Of a stretch of 64,000 nt of DNA, positions 11,797-23,438 are shown in pieces. Origin of the DNA: Spirogloea muscicola (Eukaryota; Streptophyta; Zygnematophyceae; Spirogloeales; Spirogloeaceae); NCBI GenBank assembly GCA_009602725.1, contig WELB01000126.1, positions 205,864-269,863 of the forward strand, given 5' to 3'. Position 1 is the first letter of the stretch; each line of letters opens with the position of its first letter. The position numbers and the translations under genes are program-made. A model generated the notes under the pieces. The model did not search any database, was not told where the DNA came from, and worked only from the letters and a program-made list of their open reading frames with translations.

Positions 11797-13863
11797 ATGG
11801 CGGGGCCGCGCTTTGTCGCCCTCCTGCAGCAGCAGCTGCAGCGGGCCGCTGGCCGCAGCCGGCAGAGCCCTCGTCTTGGGGCTGCCTTGGGGACGCCGCC
11901 ATCGCCTCTGGCTTTCCTGTCCTCCGTGGCGTGCGCGGCTCTCGAGAGGGCTCCCGGTCCCACTGGGAGCGAGGCGGCGAAGAAGCTCGCTCTCGCAGCT
12001 CTGAGGGAGCGCCTGGCTGCCGATGGCACCACGCTGATGGACTTTGCCGGGGCCACGACGGCATCCCCATATGCTGTTGAGGCCGTGCAGCCAAGGGATA
12101 GGAAGCGCAAGCCCGACTGGATGAAGCGCGTCATCCCGGGAGGAGACAAGTACACCGAGATCAAGGCGAAGCTAAGAGAGCTGAAGCTGCACACTGTGTG
12201 CGAAGAGGCCAGGTGCCCTAACATTGGTGAGTGCTGGAGTGGCGGCGAGACTGAGACGGCGACTGCCACCATCATGATCCTCGGCGACACCTGTACTCGT
12301 GGCTGCAGGTGATCATGCTTCAGCCAGTTGGCGCTGGCAAGCGTCAGAGAAGGGTGTCTCTCAGCTTGCTTGTCTACCCTGTGTATAAGCTTTCCAGTGC
12401 TTCTGAAGAACCACATGCCCGATGAGGAGACGGGCAGGTTGCTTTAACAGCTCGTTGACATAGGCACACTGTTAGACCAGAGAGGATAACATGTCTCTAC
12501 CAGCCAGATAGTGCTTGGGCAGGGCTTCTTTCACAGCCCCTGCCTTATATTGGAAGAGCTTTTCCTTGTGACTCCTAACGTTCTGTGATGGTGGATCAGG
12601 TTCTGTGCTGTCAAGACATCTCGTGCTCCCCCAGCACCCGACGTCGATGAACCCAGGAAGGTGGCTGAGGCACTTGGAGAATGGGGGCTTGATTATGTGG
12701 TGTTGACCAGCGTTGACAGAGACGACCTGCCAGATCAGGGCAGCGGGCACTTTGCAGAGACCATTGAACGCATCAAGACGAGAAAGCCTAGCATGCTTGT
12801 AGAGGCTTTGGGTAAGATTAAATCTAGTCTCTCCATACAAGCAGCACTTGTGGAGATGAGGCATATGTTGATTGCGATTACTGCACGATGATTAGAGCAT
12901 GAATATTCCCCATGAAGTGGTCAACCCCACCAAGACTTAGACATAGTTGCAGTCCGCACAATTTGCCAGGCGGCAATGACGCAATTCTTCCTCAATGTGG
13001 GTTTTGAGCACTAATCACTTCGCTGCGGCCACCTGCAGTACCGGACTTTCGAGGAGACCGCTCTTGTGTGGACCTTGTTGTCAACGCGGGACTGGATGTA
13101 CTAGCTCATAATATTGAGACTGTAGAAGAGCTCCAGCCATATGTGCGAGATATAAGGGCCAACTTTGAGCAGTCCCTAAGTGTCCTTCGCATGGCCAAGG
13201 AACTAGGGCCATCTCGAGTATTAACGAAGACATCGATCATGCTTGGCTGTGGGGAAACTCCAGACCAAGTCTTCAGGTGCGTGATGTCAAAGGGGCTGTA
13301 GCCATTGTGTGCATCTGCTGTGAAGCTGGACTGCTTGGAGCACTGAGCAACTTTTTCAGGCTGAGTGTAATCGTCAAGCCTGATCATCAAGCTGGTAGTA
13401 GCATGAGAGGTGAAGTTCTTGATTTAATGTGGCAGGTCGATGGAGAAGGTGCGCGCAGCCGGGGTAGACGTGATGACCTTTGGCCAGTATATGCGACCAA
13501 GCCGCAAGCATATGCCAGTCTCTGACTTTGTCACGCCCGAAGCATTTGAGAGGTGGAGGCAAGTTGGCGAAGACATGGTATTCTCTTGATTCTTGATCCA
13601 CCGTGTTTGCTTTTTGTGAGGTGATCACGCCTGGGACATGGGGGGCCTGGCAACGGTTGCCTTTCTGATAAATTTGACTTCTTTTGATCGCACGGCAACA
13701 CGACTCCTACCTGAAGAGGACCACCGCATGGGCGTTATTTTTGCAGGGCTTTCTCTACATTGCTTCTGGGCCAATGGTGAGGTCGTCCTACAAGGCTGGC
13801 GAGTTCTACATCAAGTCGCTACTTGAGCGCAATGGTCAATCTGCTGAGCCCGCTGCTGCCTAA
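11797..13863 (+). CDS. LIP1: lipoyl synthase, mitochondrial (radical SAM)
   Basis: Inserts two sulfurs into octanoyl groups on lipoate-dependent proteins (pyruvate, 2-oxoglutarate and glycine decarboxylase complexes). Exons: 11797-12308, 12600-12811, 13039-13276, 13436-13577, 13747-13863 (TAA); 406 aa. Seen: auxiliary-cluster cysteines [12 protein letters not shown]; radical SAM cysteines CTRGCRFC (split by intron 1); [27 protein letters not shown]; and the terminal serine block [15 protein letters not shown]. The first ~80 residues are Arg/Ala-rich, and [12 protein letters not shown] leads into the domain, as in mitochondrial rather than plastid forms. An in-frame ATG at 11710 would add 29 residues. 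I prefer 11797, because [19 protein letters not shown] looks like a presequence. Divergently transcribed from VIP1. Confidence 0.92.
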
Positions 13864-15300
13864 GTTATAGAGTAACAGTACACTATACTGTTGTCTCACT
13901 GACATTGCCTGTGCAATCAATCCGGACCATTGAAAGGGCGGGAGCGTTGAAAGGGCGCTTCCATTCTCGTTTCCCCTTCGCGATGTAGAAGCAAGCTATA
14001 TTAAGCGGAAGTCAGCTGCTATTGTCTGCAGGCATGCTTATACTGCATGACTTGCTGTTGGATTGAGCATCATGGAGCAATAGTTGAAACATGCTGTTGC
14101 CCACCTTCTTAACGAAAGACCCACAGTGTTGCTGATGAGCCAGCTGCTACCTGACTGATCTTCATCTTCATATAGAACCAGAAAGTGAAGTACTGCTCCC
14201 TGACAATAAGGTCTGCACTAATAGCACGTGCAATTTAGCTTGTACGTTGCCACTTTGAAGCATTGTGAGCTTTTGGAAACCCCAAAAACTACATTGCATT
14301 GGCTGTGCACGTCTGATCTGGCTACCTACAGCCGCTCTGCTCACGACCACTACTCCCTCTCATGCTTCTTGTACTGCCCGCCTCAATCTAATAGCGGAGG
14401 GCTCCACAGCCATTGCCTCTCATGGAAATTCACTTACTATAGCATCATAGCTGCTCACAGTGGAAGCTTACAACCAAAGCAAGCCGGCCCCCTCAGCCAT
14501 GAAAGCGGTGCGCGCGGTCGGAATCAGCTGCACAGGTTTAGGAGCTTAAACACACCAACCATTCCGTTGCGATGGATCTGTCCAGTGGCGATGTGGACAA
14601 CAGTGGGGTGTGTGGGGCTACTAGGCTTGACCTCCTCCAGCAGCTTGAGCTTCAAATAGTCGCCCGCTAGGCAGCAGGGTGAGGGTGCAAGTAGCAGCCA
14701 GATCTCAATATGCAGCAAAGTCTTTTCTATCTCTGCTTTGTTGCACGCGTCAACCACATTGCTCATCACTATTGATGTACCTGCCTTCGATTGTATGCTG
14801 GCCGCCATGGCTGCCGCCTCAGATAATCGGCAGAGCACTTCATTCTTAGCTGCTACTTTATCCCGACGAGCCGCTGTTTATCAGGGGTTAACGAGTGGCC
14901 ATCCGACTTAGCCATTTGTCTGCTGAATGTGTTGCGACTTCGTGTTGGGGCTTCCTCCTTGAAATTGTCCATATTGATAATCAAATCAGCCTTCATAATC
15001 ATCAACCCCTCCTTGTGGGAGAGTTTTATTTGAAGAGCGCTTATCTGCTGAGCTTTGTGGCAGCAGCCTGGCGAGCATAGGCACATTGCCTGAGGCAGCT
15101 GGCTAGCCTCTGCGGCCACAATCCCGCTCGGTGTCATGTGCATCCCTTCTTGATAGATGCTTTAGAAGAGCTTCTTCTTGTTACATCGGCCCCTCCTTGC
15201 AAAGGGCTTCCGTGCCAAGGGGTACACGGATACGGATCGTATAGCCCTATTCGTTACACTCGATTCCGCCGTGTACCCATTCGGCTTGACCTCCCTATGC
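13864..15300. other. intergenic, unassigned short ORFs
   Basis: No recognisable gene. Two minus-strand ORFs (14524-14838 and 14853-15143, ~100 aa each) lie end to end and could be pieces of one decayed coding sequence, but I cannot assign a family. A short duplicated motif, TTGAAAGGGCG, occurs twice near 13927-13955. Confidence 0.35.
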
Positions 15301-15305
15301 TTTCC

Positions 15306-15353
15306 GGCCCTTTCGGACCTTGTTCATTTATTTTTGGGCTGGCCTCTCACAGC
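15306..15353 (+). repeat. dispersed hairpin repeat (retroelement 3'-tail type)
   Basis: Contains the family consensus: a CCTTTCGGACCTTG box followed by a T-rich tract and an inverted repeat GGGCTGgcctctcaCAGCTG. The same arrangement recurs at 29.99, 39.65, 39.88 and 44.57 kb, and in the opposite orientation at 30.6, 37.47, 47.43, 52.87 and 53.95 kb. Confidence 0.6.
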
Positions 15354-16640
15354 TGTGTCGCCATATGTCTGAAGAAGCTAATTCGTTCAACCCGTGCGCA
15401 CTGTCATGCCGCATGGTGTCAGTTGCTAGTTAACGTCAATAGGACAGATGTGTGTGAAATGCAGGTGACAAGGTTGAGTCCACGTGACTGGCAACATTGT
15501 GGAAGGAAATAGAATCGAGAAATTTGCATATTGCTGGGTTTGAAATGAACTGGATAATTTAATTAGTGTAGCATTGGAATGAAAAGGTAAGTGGAGCTTG
15601 TGATGGATGATCTCCAGTTTAATTGCCGGTAGAAGGCTCCTCAAGTAGACGACCTGGCACGTCCTGGCATCCTGGCACGTCCGGAATCTCACTCGATGTC
15701 CGCTGGTTGTTCAGCGGTGGCGGCGGCGGAGACAGCGACGACGACAGCAGCGGCGACGACTGCAGCGACAATGGCAGCGACGACAACAGCAGCGACGGCG
15801 GCGGTGGCGGCGGCGGCGGCAAGTCGGCTCAATGGAAGAACTGGACCGTGTCGAACTACTCGGTCCCAGCCCTCCGCTCACTTATCTTCGGTCGGAAAGA
15901 ATGGTTCTGTTTTCTTTGGAGCAGGCTCTTTGGCCCATTTGGCTCCCCCTCCACCCTCGATCCCAAGGCCAGTGTAGCCTGAGACCGCTATTCCGACCTG
16001 CCCCCCCACCCTTAAACCCCAAGGCCAGTGTAGCCTGGGGTTGCTATTCCCTCACCCTTTCACCTTTACCCGCCGCTAGCCTGGCCGGTACCCGCCTTCG
16101 CTCGTCAAGGTGGGTACCATTGGAGCGGGCTTAAAGGGTTTTTCGGCTTCTCTTCGGGCTTGTTGAGCGGTTTCGGGCGGTAGGAAGGGGCTGCCTCCGG
16201 ATACCAAATGTACGGCCCAGCGGCAAATAAGCATGGTGTTTGAGTAAATGGGATGGTAGGAAGGGTTTGACCCGATGATGTCCAATTGACGGTTCCAAAG
16301 GCACATCCGCACTTACTCGACAGGAGTTGAGCTGGAGGTGCTGTATTTGTGAATTCTGGTTCACAGTAATAGTCAGGTGACGTGCCTCAGTTGTCCGCGT
16401 GTAGTGCCACCTCACATGCCTTGTCAGACCGACATGAATAAGCCATCGACGGGATATTCAATGACAGCACATCGAGGACTCCTGCAAGAGAGGGCGATGG
16501 CTGTGACTGGCCAGCCCACAGAAATGGATGAACAAAATTCGAACGGGCCAATCTGGGATCACTACTCTCGGAAAGTGCGTTCAAGGATTGCGCGGATGGT
16601 GACGTGTTATCCGTGGCATTCGCTTCCTGTTCGCGGCATG
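15354..16640. other. low-complexity intergenic DNA
   Basis: 15700-15830 is a run of GGC/GAC/AGC triplets that translates as Gly-Asp-Ser repeats. 15962-16040 holds two copies of CCCAAGGCCAGTGTAGCCTG about 57 bp apart. Open frames here (15623-15982, 16377-16727) have no recognisable domain, and I take them as chance. Confidence 0.4.
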
Positions 16641-16730
16641 TCTACTTCCCGAAAGACACGTCTTGGCTGCCAGGTGTATCAATCGTGTCCGTCCGATGCG
16701 GGCCATCGCTATACGTGGAATCCATAAAAG
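16641..16730 (+). promoter_or_regulatory. candidate heat-shock promoter of the HSP20 gene
   Basis: TTCCCGAA at 16646-16653 fits the TTCnnGAA core of a heat shock element, and a TATA-like ATAAAAG lies at 16724-16730. Both are upstream of the small heat shock protein. Only one clear HSE core is visible, so this is suggestive. Confidence 0.35.
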
Positions 16731-16973
16731 CGGCATTCCTCTGCGCGGCTGCTCCGCCGCGTGCATAGCAGCTTCGCGAGCACCAGCCGTGCCTGCCACG
16801 CGAGCCCGCCCGCCAATCCCGCGCCCACCCCACTCCTTCACTCCTCCCCCCCGTCCTCACTCGCCATTTCCATTGCCAACCCGCGTCCGCCGCCGCCGCC
16901 GGCGCCGCTGCCGCCGCGCAGCAGAGTCGCTCCGCCGGCGGGCGTCGCCCGTAGCCGGAGCCGCCGCGGCGGC

Positions 16974-18200
16974 ATGAGGCCCGCGCCGTTCCGCGGCGTC
17001 GCGGAGCTGGACTCGAGCTCCGAGTCGGACGACATGGCCCCGCCGCCCCCCGGCCACCACCCGCCGGGCCGCCACCACCACCGCCACCACCACCACCACC
17101 ACCACCACGGCGGCCGCTTCGGCGCGGCGCCGCCCCACGGTGAGGACCTGCGGCCCCCGCTGGCAGCGCCGGCGGCTCTCGGCTTCCAGCACGTGCGGCT
17201 TCGCGGGCCGCTCTGCTCCTGCAATGTCTCGTCCTTGTCGCCAGCCATCGCTGGCGCCCCGACGTTGTTTGCTCATCCTTCTGAGGAGCCGCCGCTGCCG
17301 CCGTCGCTAGGCGTGCTTCTCGACCGCTCCCGCATGCAGCAGCTCGGCGTCATTGACAGTCCGGAGCCAGTCCGTGTGCCTCGCCGTGCAGAGCACCTCA
17401 GGGCCTGGCGCAAGGCCTGGAAGCAGCACTGCCGCGGCCTAGGCGGCGGCCACGCCTCGTGGCTGGCCGCCGCGCGCGGCTTCGGCCCCTGGAGCACGCT
17501 GCCGTCTGATCCCCAGCCACCCTTCCCGCCGCCAGGACCGCTGCCGCCGCCGCCGCCACCAGGGCTGCCGCCGCTGCATCATCATCACCACTTTGGCCAT
17601 CCCCACCCGCCGGGCGCAGGCAGGCCGCCGCATCCGCCGCCCCTGCCTCCGCACCTTGGTGGCTGGCTTGGCGGCTTCCCTCCTCCGCCCGGGTTCCCTC
17701 CGCCACCGCCGCACTTTGGCAGTGACACCGAGGACAACATGGAGGGTTCTGTAAGTGGGATGGTCTTGAAGATAGACATCAAGGAGACCGTGGACGCGTA
17801 CACCGTCGTCGCTGACCTGCCGGGCGTGCAGCCCGAGCAGGTGGAGGTGCAGCTGCAGGCTGATGCCGCCGCAGGCGGCAGCGTTGTACTCTCCATTGCC
17901 GGCCACCGCGAGTTGGACACCTGGGAGGAGCCCGGGAGCCTGCACCTTGAGGAGCGGAGCTTCGGCGCATTCAAGCGCCGCTTCCGCTTGCCTGCAGACG
18001 CCAGTGCTGAAGCGGCGCTCGCAGAGCACAAGCTTGGTGTGCTGACTATCACCATCCCCAAGGGGCCCGATGGTGCCGTCGGCTCCAGGGCCGCGCTGAC
18101 TGTGGTCGAGGTCCGTAGCGGCGAGCTCCTACAGCCACCGGCTGCACCACCAGTTCAGCCTGAACCGGCTGCTGCAGAGGACATGGCAGGCCATGATTGA
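16974..18200 (+). CDS. small heat shock protein (HSP20/alpha-crystallin) with long low-complexity N-terminus
   Basis: ATP-independent holdase chaperone. Single-exon ORF of 408 aa from the ATG at 16974. The frame is open back to 16761, but the added 71 residues are Pro/Ala/Arg low complexity. The alpha-crystallin domain occupies about residues 262-385: VDAYTVVADLPGVQPEQVEV, then LEERSFGAFKRRFRLP and GVLTITIPKG, matching class I plant/algal HSP20. A typical member is 150-200 aa. Here some 260 residues precede the domain, including an eight-His run, long Pro runs (GLPPLHHHHHFGHPHPP) and a basic patch (HLRAWRKAWKQH). No intron is seen, as is common for HSP20. An HSE-like site lies upstream. The role of the N-terminal arm (oligomerisation, metal binding, condensates) is unknown. 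Confidence 0.85.
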   Translation: MRPAPFRGVAELDSSSESDDMAPPPPGHHPPGRHHHRHHHHHHHHGGRFGAAPPHGEDLRPPLAAPAALGFQHVRLRGPLCSCNVSSLSPAIAGAPTLFAHPSEEPPLPPSLGVLLDRSRMQQLGVIDSPEPVRVPRRAEHLRAWRKAWKQHCRGLGGGHASWLAAARGFGPWSTLPSDPQPPFPPPGPLPPPPPPGLPPLHHHHHFGHPHPPGAGRPPHPPPLPPHLGGWLGGFPPPPGFPPPPPHFGSDTEDNMEGSVSGMVLKIDIKETVDAYTVVADLPGVQPEQVEVQLQADAAAGGSVVLSIAGHRELDTWEEPGSLHLEERSFGAFKRRFRLPADASAEAALAEHKLGVLTITIPKGPDGAVGSRAALTVVEVRSGELLQPPAAPPVQPEPAAAEDMAGHD

Positions 18201-19120
18201 GTGCTTCCTCTGTGAAGAGGGCACAGGCATCCATTGCCCAGCTGTTTGATTTGCTACGCAATTTTATCACAAAGATGCCCCGTATAGGCGAAATTATGAC
18301 TCAGTACCTTCACTTACAGTAAAGTTGCTGATGAAGCCCCCTCCTTTACATAGACAATCAAGTGATGTAGTGTAGTAAAGCCATCTCAGCTTCTAGTCTC
18401 AAGCTTTTACTGTTACAGATTGTAAAATTTCGAGGGCCAATGTGCCAAGGTTCAGAATGTGATGAAGGAGGCCTCATGACTGCCACATGTTTAGTGCCAT
18501 ACAATGCTTCACAGCATCAGTTATGTTGCTGTGCTCCATTTCACCACCATCAATTGTGTCGCTGAGCGCAATGTGCTTGTGTCCTTCGCTCTTCCCAAAT
18601 TGTATAATTGTCACATTCATCCTTAGAATATGCGGCTCAAGGAGCAGGCCAAGACAAAGCGGCTCTTTTCTATACAAGTTACATATCAGTGCAGTCTAGT
18701 ACGCTCTCTTAAAGTATGTTATCAAGCAACCTTGCTTTTCTGACCGCTGCACAATCTTGTCTTGCAAGCGCAAAGCTGCACTGTCGTTGCAGATTTCGTT
18801 ACAAGCTGGTTCTTATAGGCTAATAGGCGTGAACGTAGACAGGACTTACATAGCAAACTCTCCGAACGCCAGTCGAGCAAACAAAGGACAACATGACATG
18901 GTCTTTTCTGGTGTCAAGCCTTTGCACAACGCACTCTTACACGTACCCCTCCGATAGTGCACCACCTCATGACAATACAATAGAAGCAAGTCCTGAAGAT
19001 GTTCACAACCCGCCAATGAATATACCCTAGGCGACAAGTTATGATAGACAGTTGGCTGCTGCCAACACATTGGCCCCCTGGTGATACAGATATCTGATTT
19101 TGGCTCGCCAGCTGCAGCAC
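18201..19120. other. intergenic, 3' flanks of HSP20 and NDUFV1
   Basis: Convergent 3' ends. AT-richer than the flanking genes; no coding motif recognised on either strand. Confidence 0.5.
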
Positions 19121-19883
19121 TCAGGCTGCAATCTCCTCCAGCTTCTGCTCTGCAAGGCCCTGGATGCGCTTCTCCAACTCTGGCCGGAAGTGGCGGATGA
19201 GACCCTGGATGGGCCATGCAGCTGCATCCCCAAGCGCACAAATGGTGTGACCCTCTATCTGTTTGGTGATCTCCTGCAGCATGTCAATCTCCTCGAGGCG
19301 CGCGTCACCGGCCTTCATGCGCTCCAGGATCTGCCACATCCAGGTCGTGCCCTCACGGCAGGGCGTGCACTGGCCGCAGCTCTCGTGCTTGTAGAAGTAG
19401 GCCAGGCGTGCGATCGCGTCCACCACGTCGGCGCTCTTGTCCATGACGATGACGGCGGCAGTGCCCAAGCCCGACTGCACGGCCTTGAGGGCGTCAAAGT
19501 CCATGAGCACATCGTCGCAGATGGACTTGGGTAGCAGCGGCACGGACGCGCCGCCCGGGATGACGGCGAGCAGGTTGTCCCAGCCACCGCGCACGCCGCC
19601 GGCGTGGCGCTCGATGAGCTCGCGCAGCGAGATGGACATCTCCTCCTCCACCGTGCACGGCTCGTTCACGTGGCCGGAGATGCAGAAGAGCTTGGTGCCG
19701 GAGTTGTTCTTGCGGCCGAACGACGAGAACCACTCGGGGCCGCGGCGCAGGATGGTGGGCGCCACCGCCACCGTCTCCACGTTGGTCACCGTGGAGGGGC
19801 AGCCGAAAAGGCCAACGTTGGCGGGGAACGGGGGCTTGAGCCGCGGCTTGCCCTGCTTCCCCTCCAGGCTCTCCAGCAGCGCC

Positions 19884-19916
<33 letters not shown>

Positions 19917-20433
19917 TAGTGGATGTACACGTCAAAGTCGAGGCCAGAGCCGGCGGCGTCGCGGCCCAGCAGGCCCGCGGCGTAGGCCTCCGCGCGGGCG
20001 CGGTCCAGCGCGCGGCGCTCGTTCACGTACTCGCCGCGGACGTAGATGTACGCGGCGCGGGCGCGCATGGCGGCGCCGGCCAGCAGGCAGCCCTCGAGGA
20101 GCTTGTGGGGGTCGTGGCGCAGGATCTCGCGGTCCTTGCACGTCCCGGGCTCGCTCTCGTCGGCGTTGACGACCAAATAGCTGGGCCGCCCGTCGCTGGC
20201 CTTGGGCATGAACGACCACTTGAGGCCCGAGGGGAAGCCCGCGCCGCCGCGGCCCCGCAGCCCGCTGCGCTTGATCTCGCCCACGATCCAGTCCGCGCCC
20301 TTGCCCACCAGCTCCGCCGTCCGGTGCCAGTCCCCGCGCGCGCGCGCGCCCGCCAGGAACGGGTCGTGCCGCCCGTAGAGGTTCGTGAAAATGCGGTCCT
20401 CGTCGCGCAGGCCCCCGAACGACGTCTTCTCCT

Positions 20434-20469
<36 letters not shown>

Positions 20470-20488
20470 TCTCCGACGCGGCGGCGGN

Positions 20489-20541
<53 letters not shown>

Positions 20542-20556
20542 GGCGGCCGCCGCCAT
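19121..20556 (-). CDS. NDUFV1: NADH dehydrogenase (ubiquinone) flavoprotein 1, 51 kDa subunit of complex I
   Basis: NADH-oxidising subunit of mitochondrial complex I; binds FMN and the N3 4Fe-4S cluster. One uninterrupted exon from [19 protein letters not shown] to the TGA at 19121. Seen: FMN/NADH Gly-rich loop [61 protein letters not shown]; and cluster ligands [11 protein letters not shown] followed by HTICALGD. The N-terminal presequence is interrupted at 20488-20539 by an N and 51 T, so the start and presequence are uncertain. An ATG at 20554-20556 (MAAAAA...) just upstream of the run is the most likely start. Intronless, unlike most genes here. Minus-strand GC content is very high. Confidence 0.93.
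20488..20539. other. assembly gap marker plus 51-nt poly-T run inside the NDUFV1 5' end
   Basis: A single N (20488) is followed by 51 consecutive T, flanked on both sides by GGC/GCG repeats. Read literally it would encode about 17 lysines in the presequence. Its position against an N and its contrast with the flanks suggest a gap-filling or sequencing artefact, so the reading frame across it cannot be trusted. Confidence 0.7.
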
Positions 20557-21420
20557 GGCCGCCGCTGCGCACCGCGGGGCGGCGCCCGGGCGGGCGGGGG
20601 CTGCGGAAGTGGGGGGCTGCCGATGTGGCTGCCCCGCAAGCGGGCAACGTCGTGCCCGCTGCTGCCCCCTTGCCCGAGGCGAGACGGCAGCACGGGAGAT
20701 GCCACACACCACGTCAGGGACGGGCTTGCGAAAGGGCCACCTGGGGGCCGCCCAGGGGTCAGCTGAGGGCAATCCCCAGTCCACCAAGGGCAAGCGGAAG
20801 TGAACCCAGCTCGGTACCAGTGCCGGTCCGGCACACAAGGTACCGTCCGCGCGCCACAAGGCTGACGGCCTGGCGCCGTTTTACAGGTGCAGGACGTCTG
20901 TCAGGCTTAATCGCATCACTATCTAGATGAAAAGCATGCTACGATAAGCAACATCCTCCTGGCTTGTATCTAGGATCCACGACGAGATCTGATTAATACA
21001 GCTTGACATGCATGTTTGACAATACGGTCTGAAGCGCTATCATTCTTGCTTCAAGGGGAGCTCATCAGATACCCTGGCAATAGTATATCGGCAATGTGAG
21101 GACCGATTGCAATGACTGGCTTAAAAGCATCACTAGGCACAGCCACCAAGTTAGCCATGGAGGCTCTTACGCATGTGCCTGAAGATCCAGTGCTTCTCTT
21201 GCAGTGCTGGTGACTCTCACATGTAAAGGGCAGCGAATTTGCACAGAAACCCTGTCCCAACGTGTCAGACAGTCAGAGTGGCCTGCTTGAGCTTTGACTT
21301 GCTTAACCTCATGCTATTTGACATCTCCTTTATGCCACCTCGCCTGAGTCCATCACAAGTAGCTCTGGTGCTGTGCTAGCACTCGTGCTGCAAGCCACGA
21401 GCGGCGCGGCAATAGCCGCT
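20557..21420. other. intergenic, nothing recognised
   Basis: Upstream of NDUFV1 and downstream of DDAH; it should hold the NDUFV1 promoter. No conserved ORF seen. Confidence 0.4.
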
Positions 21421-22810
<1,390 letters not shown>

Positions 22811-23043
22811 CTGCTCGACCCTCAGACCCAGAAGTGCAGTATCATGAAGCTGCAGGAGCGAAGGGGGCTCCTGAACCCCAATGAAAGTAACTTGCGGTGG
22901 CGGCGGCGGCGGCGGCGATGACAGGACAGCCGGAGGCGACGACGGCGAGCGCTCACCTCGGTGTGGGCTGCGGCACGCCACCCGGCCGCTGGCCGGCCGC
23001 CGCGCATGCCGGCACCCCGGTCGAGCGGCGACGCCGAAGAGCC

Positions 23044-23325
23044 TCAGCGACGAAGATCCGCAGGCGGAGGCCCGGCGCCGCCGCCGCCGCCATCACCGCC
23101 GCCACCGCCACCGCCGCCGCTGCCGTCGCCGAGAGAGACCCCCTTCTTGCGCCGCCGTTGGCGCTCGGCGAAGGTCACCCAGTCCTTAGTGCGGTGGCCC
23201 AGCGCCGCGTCGTCGCCGCCGCCAAGCCCGCTGTTCGCGACGCCGTCGTCGGGGTTGGCCTTCCGCTGCCGCTGCCGCTCCGAGAACGTGAGCTGCACCG
23301 CCGCCGCCAACAGCGCCGCCGCCAA
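23044..23325 (-). CDS. possible exon with duplicated TFxERQR motif (hypothetical)
   Basis: A minus-strand ORF reads LTFSERQRQRKAN and, 35 residues on, VTFAERQRRRKKG: two copies of one pattern, then a Gly-rich tail. An internal repeat of this kind is unlikely by chance in one frame only, but the region is GC-rich and lies between two 5' ends, and I know no family for it. It could instead be untranslated DNA of the divergent DDAH/NCBP3-like promoters. Confidence 0.25.
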   Translation of the reverse strand: MAAALLAAAVQLTFSERQRQRKANPDDGVANSGLGGGDDAALGHRTKDWVTFAERQRRRKKGVSLGDGSGGGGGGGGDGGGGGAGPPPADLRR

Positions 23326-23437
23326 CGCCGCAGCCTCTCAGCTAATCTGTATATCAACAATAGTAATTATATCTCTGATAACATATTTAACTTCCAGAGA
23401 GCTTGTCTGCCTCGTCGGCCAGTGTGGGCCAGTATCT

Positions 23438-23438
23438 N
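23438..23438. other. single-N assembly join
   Basis: One N separates an AT-rich stretch (23340-23437) from the GC-rich first visible exon of the NCBP3-like gene. The 5' end of that gene may be missing or misjoined. Confidence 0.7.

Noticed and set aside
19604-20803. 399-aa plus-strand ORF opposite NDUFV1
   Set aside because: Antisense shadow of a confidently identified gene in GC-rich DNA.
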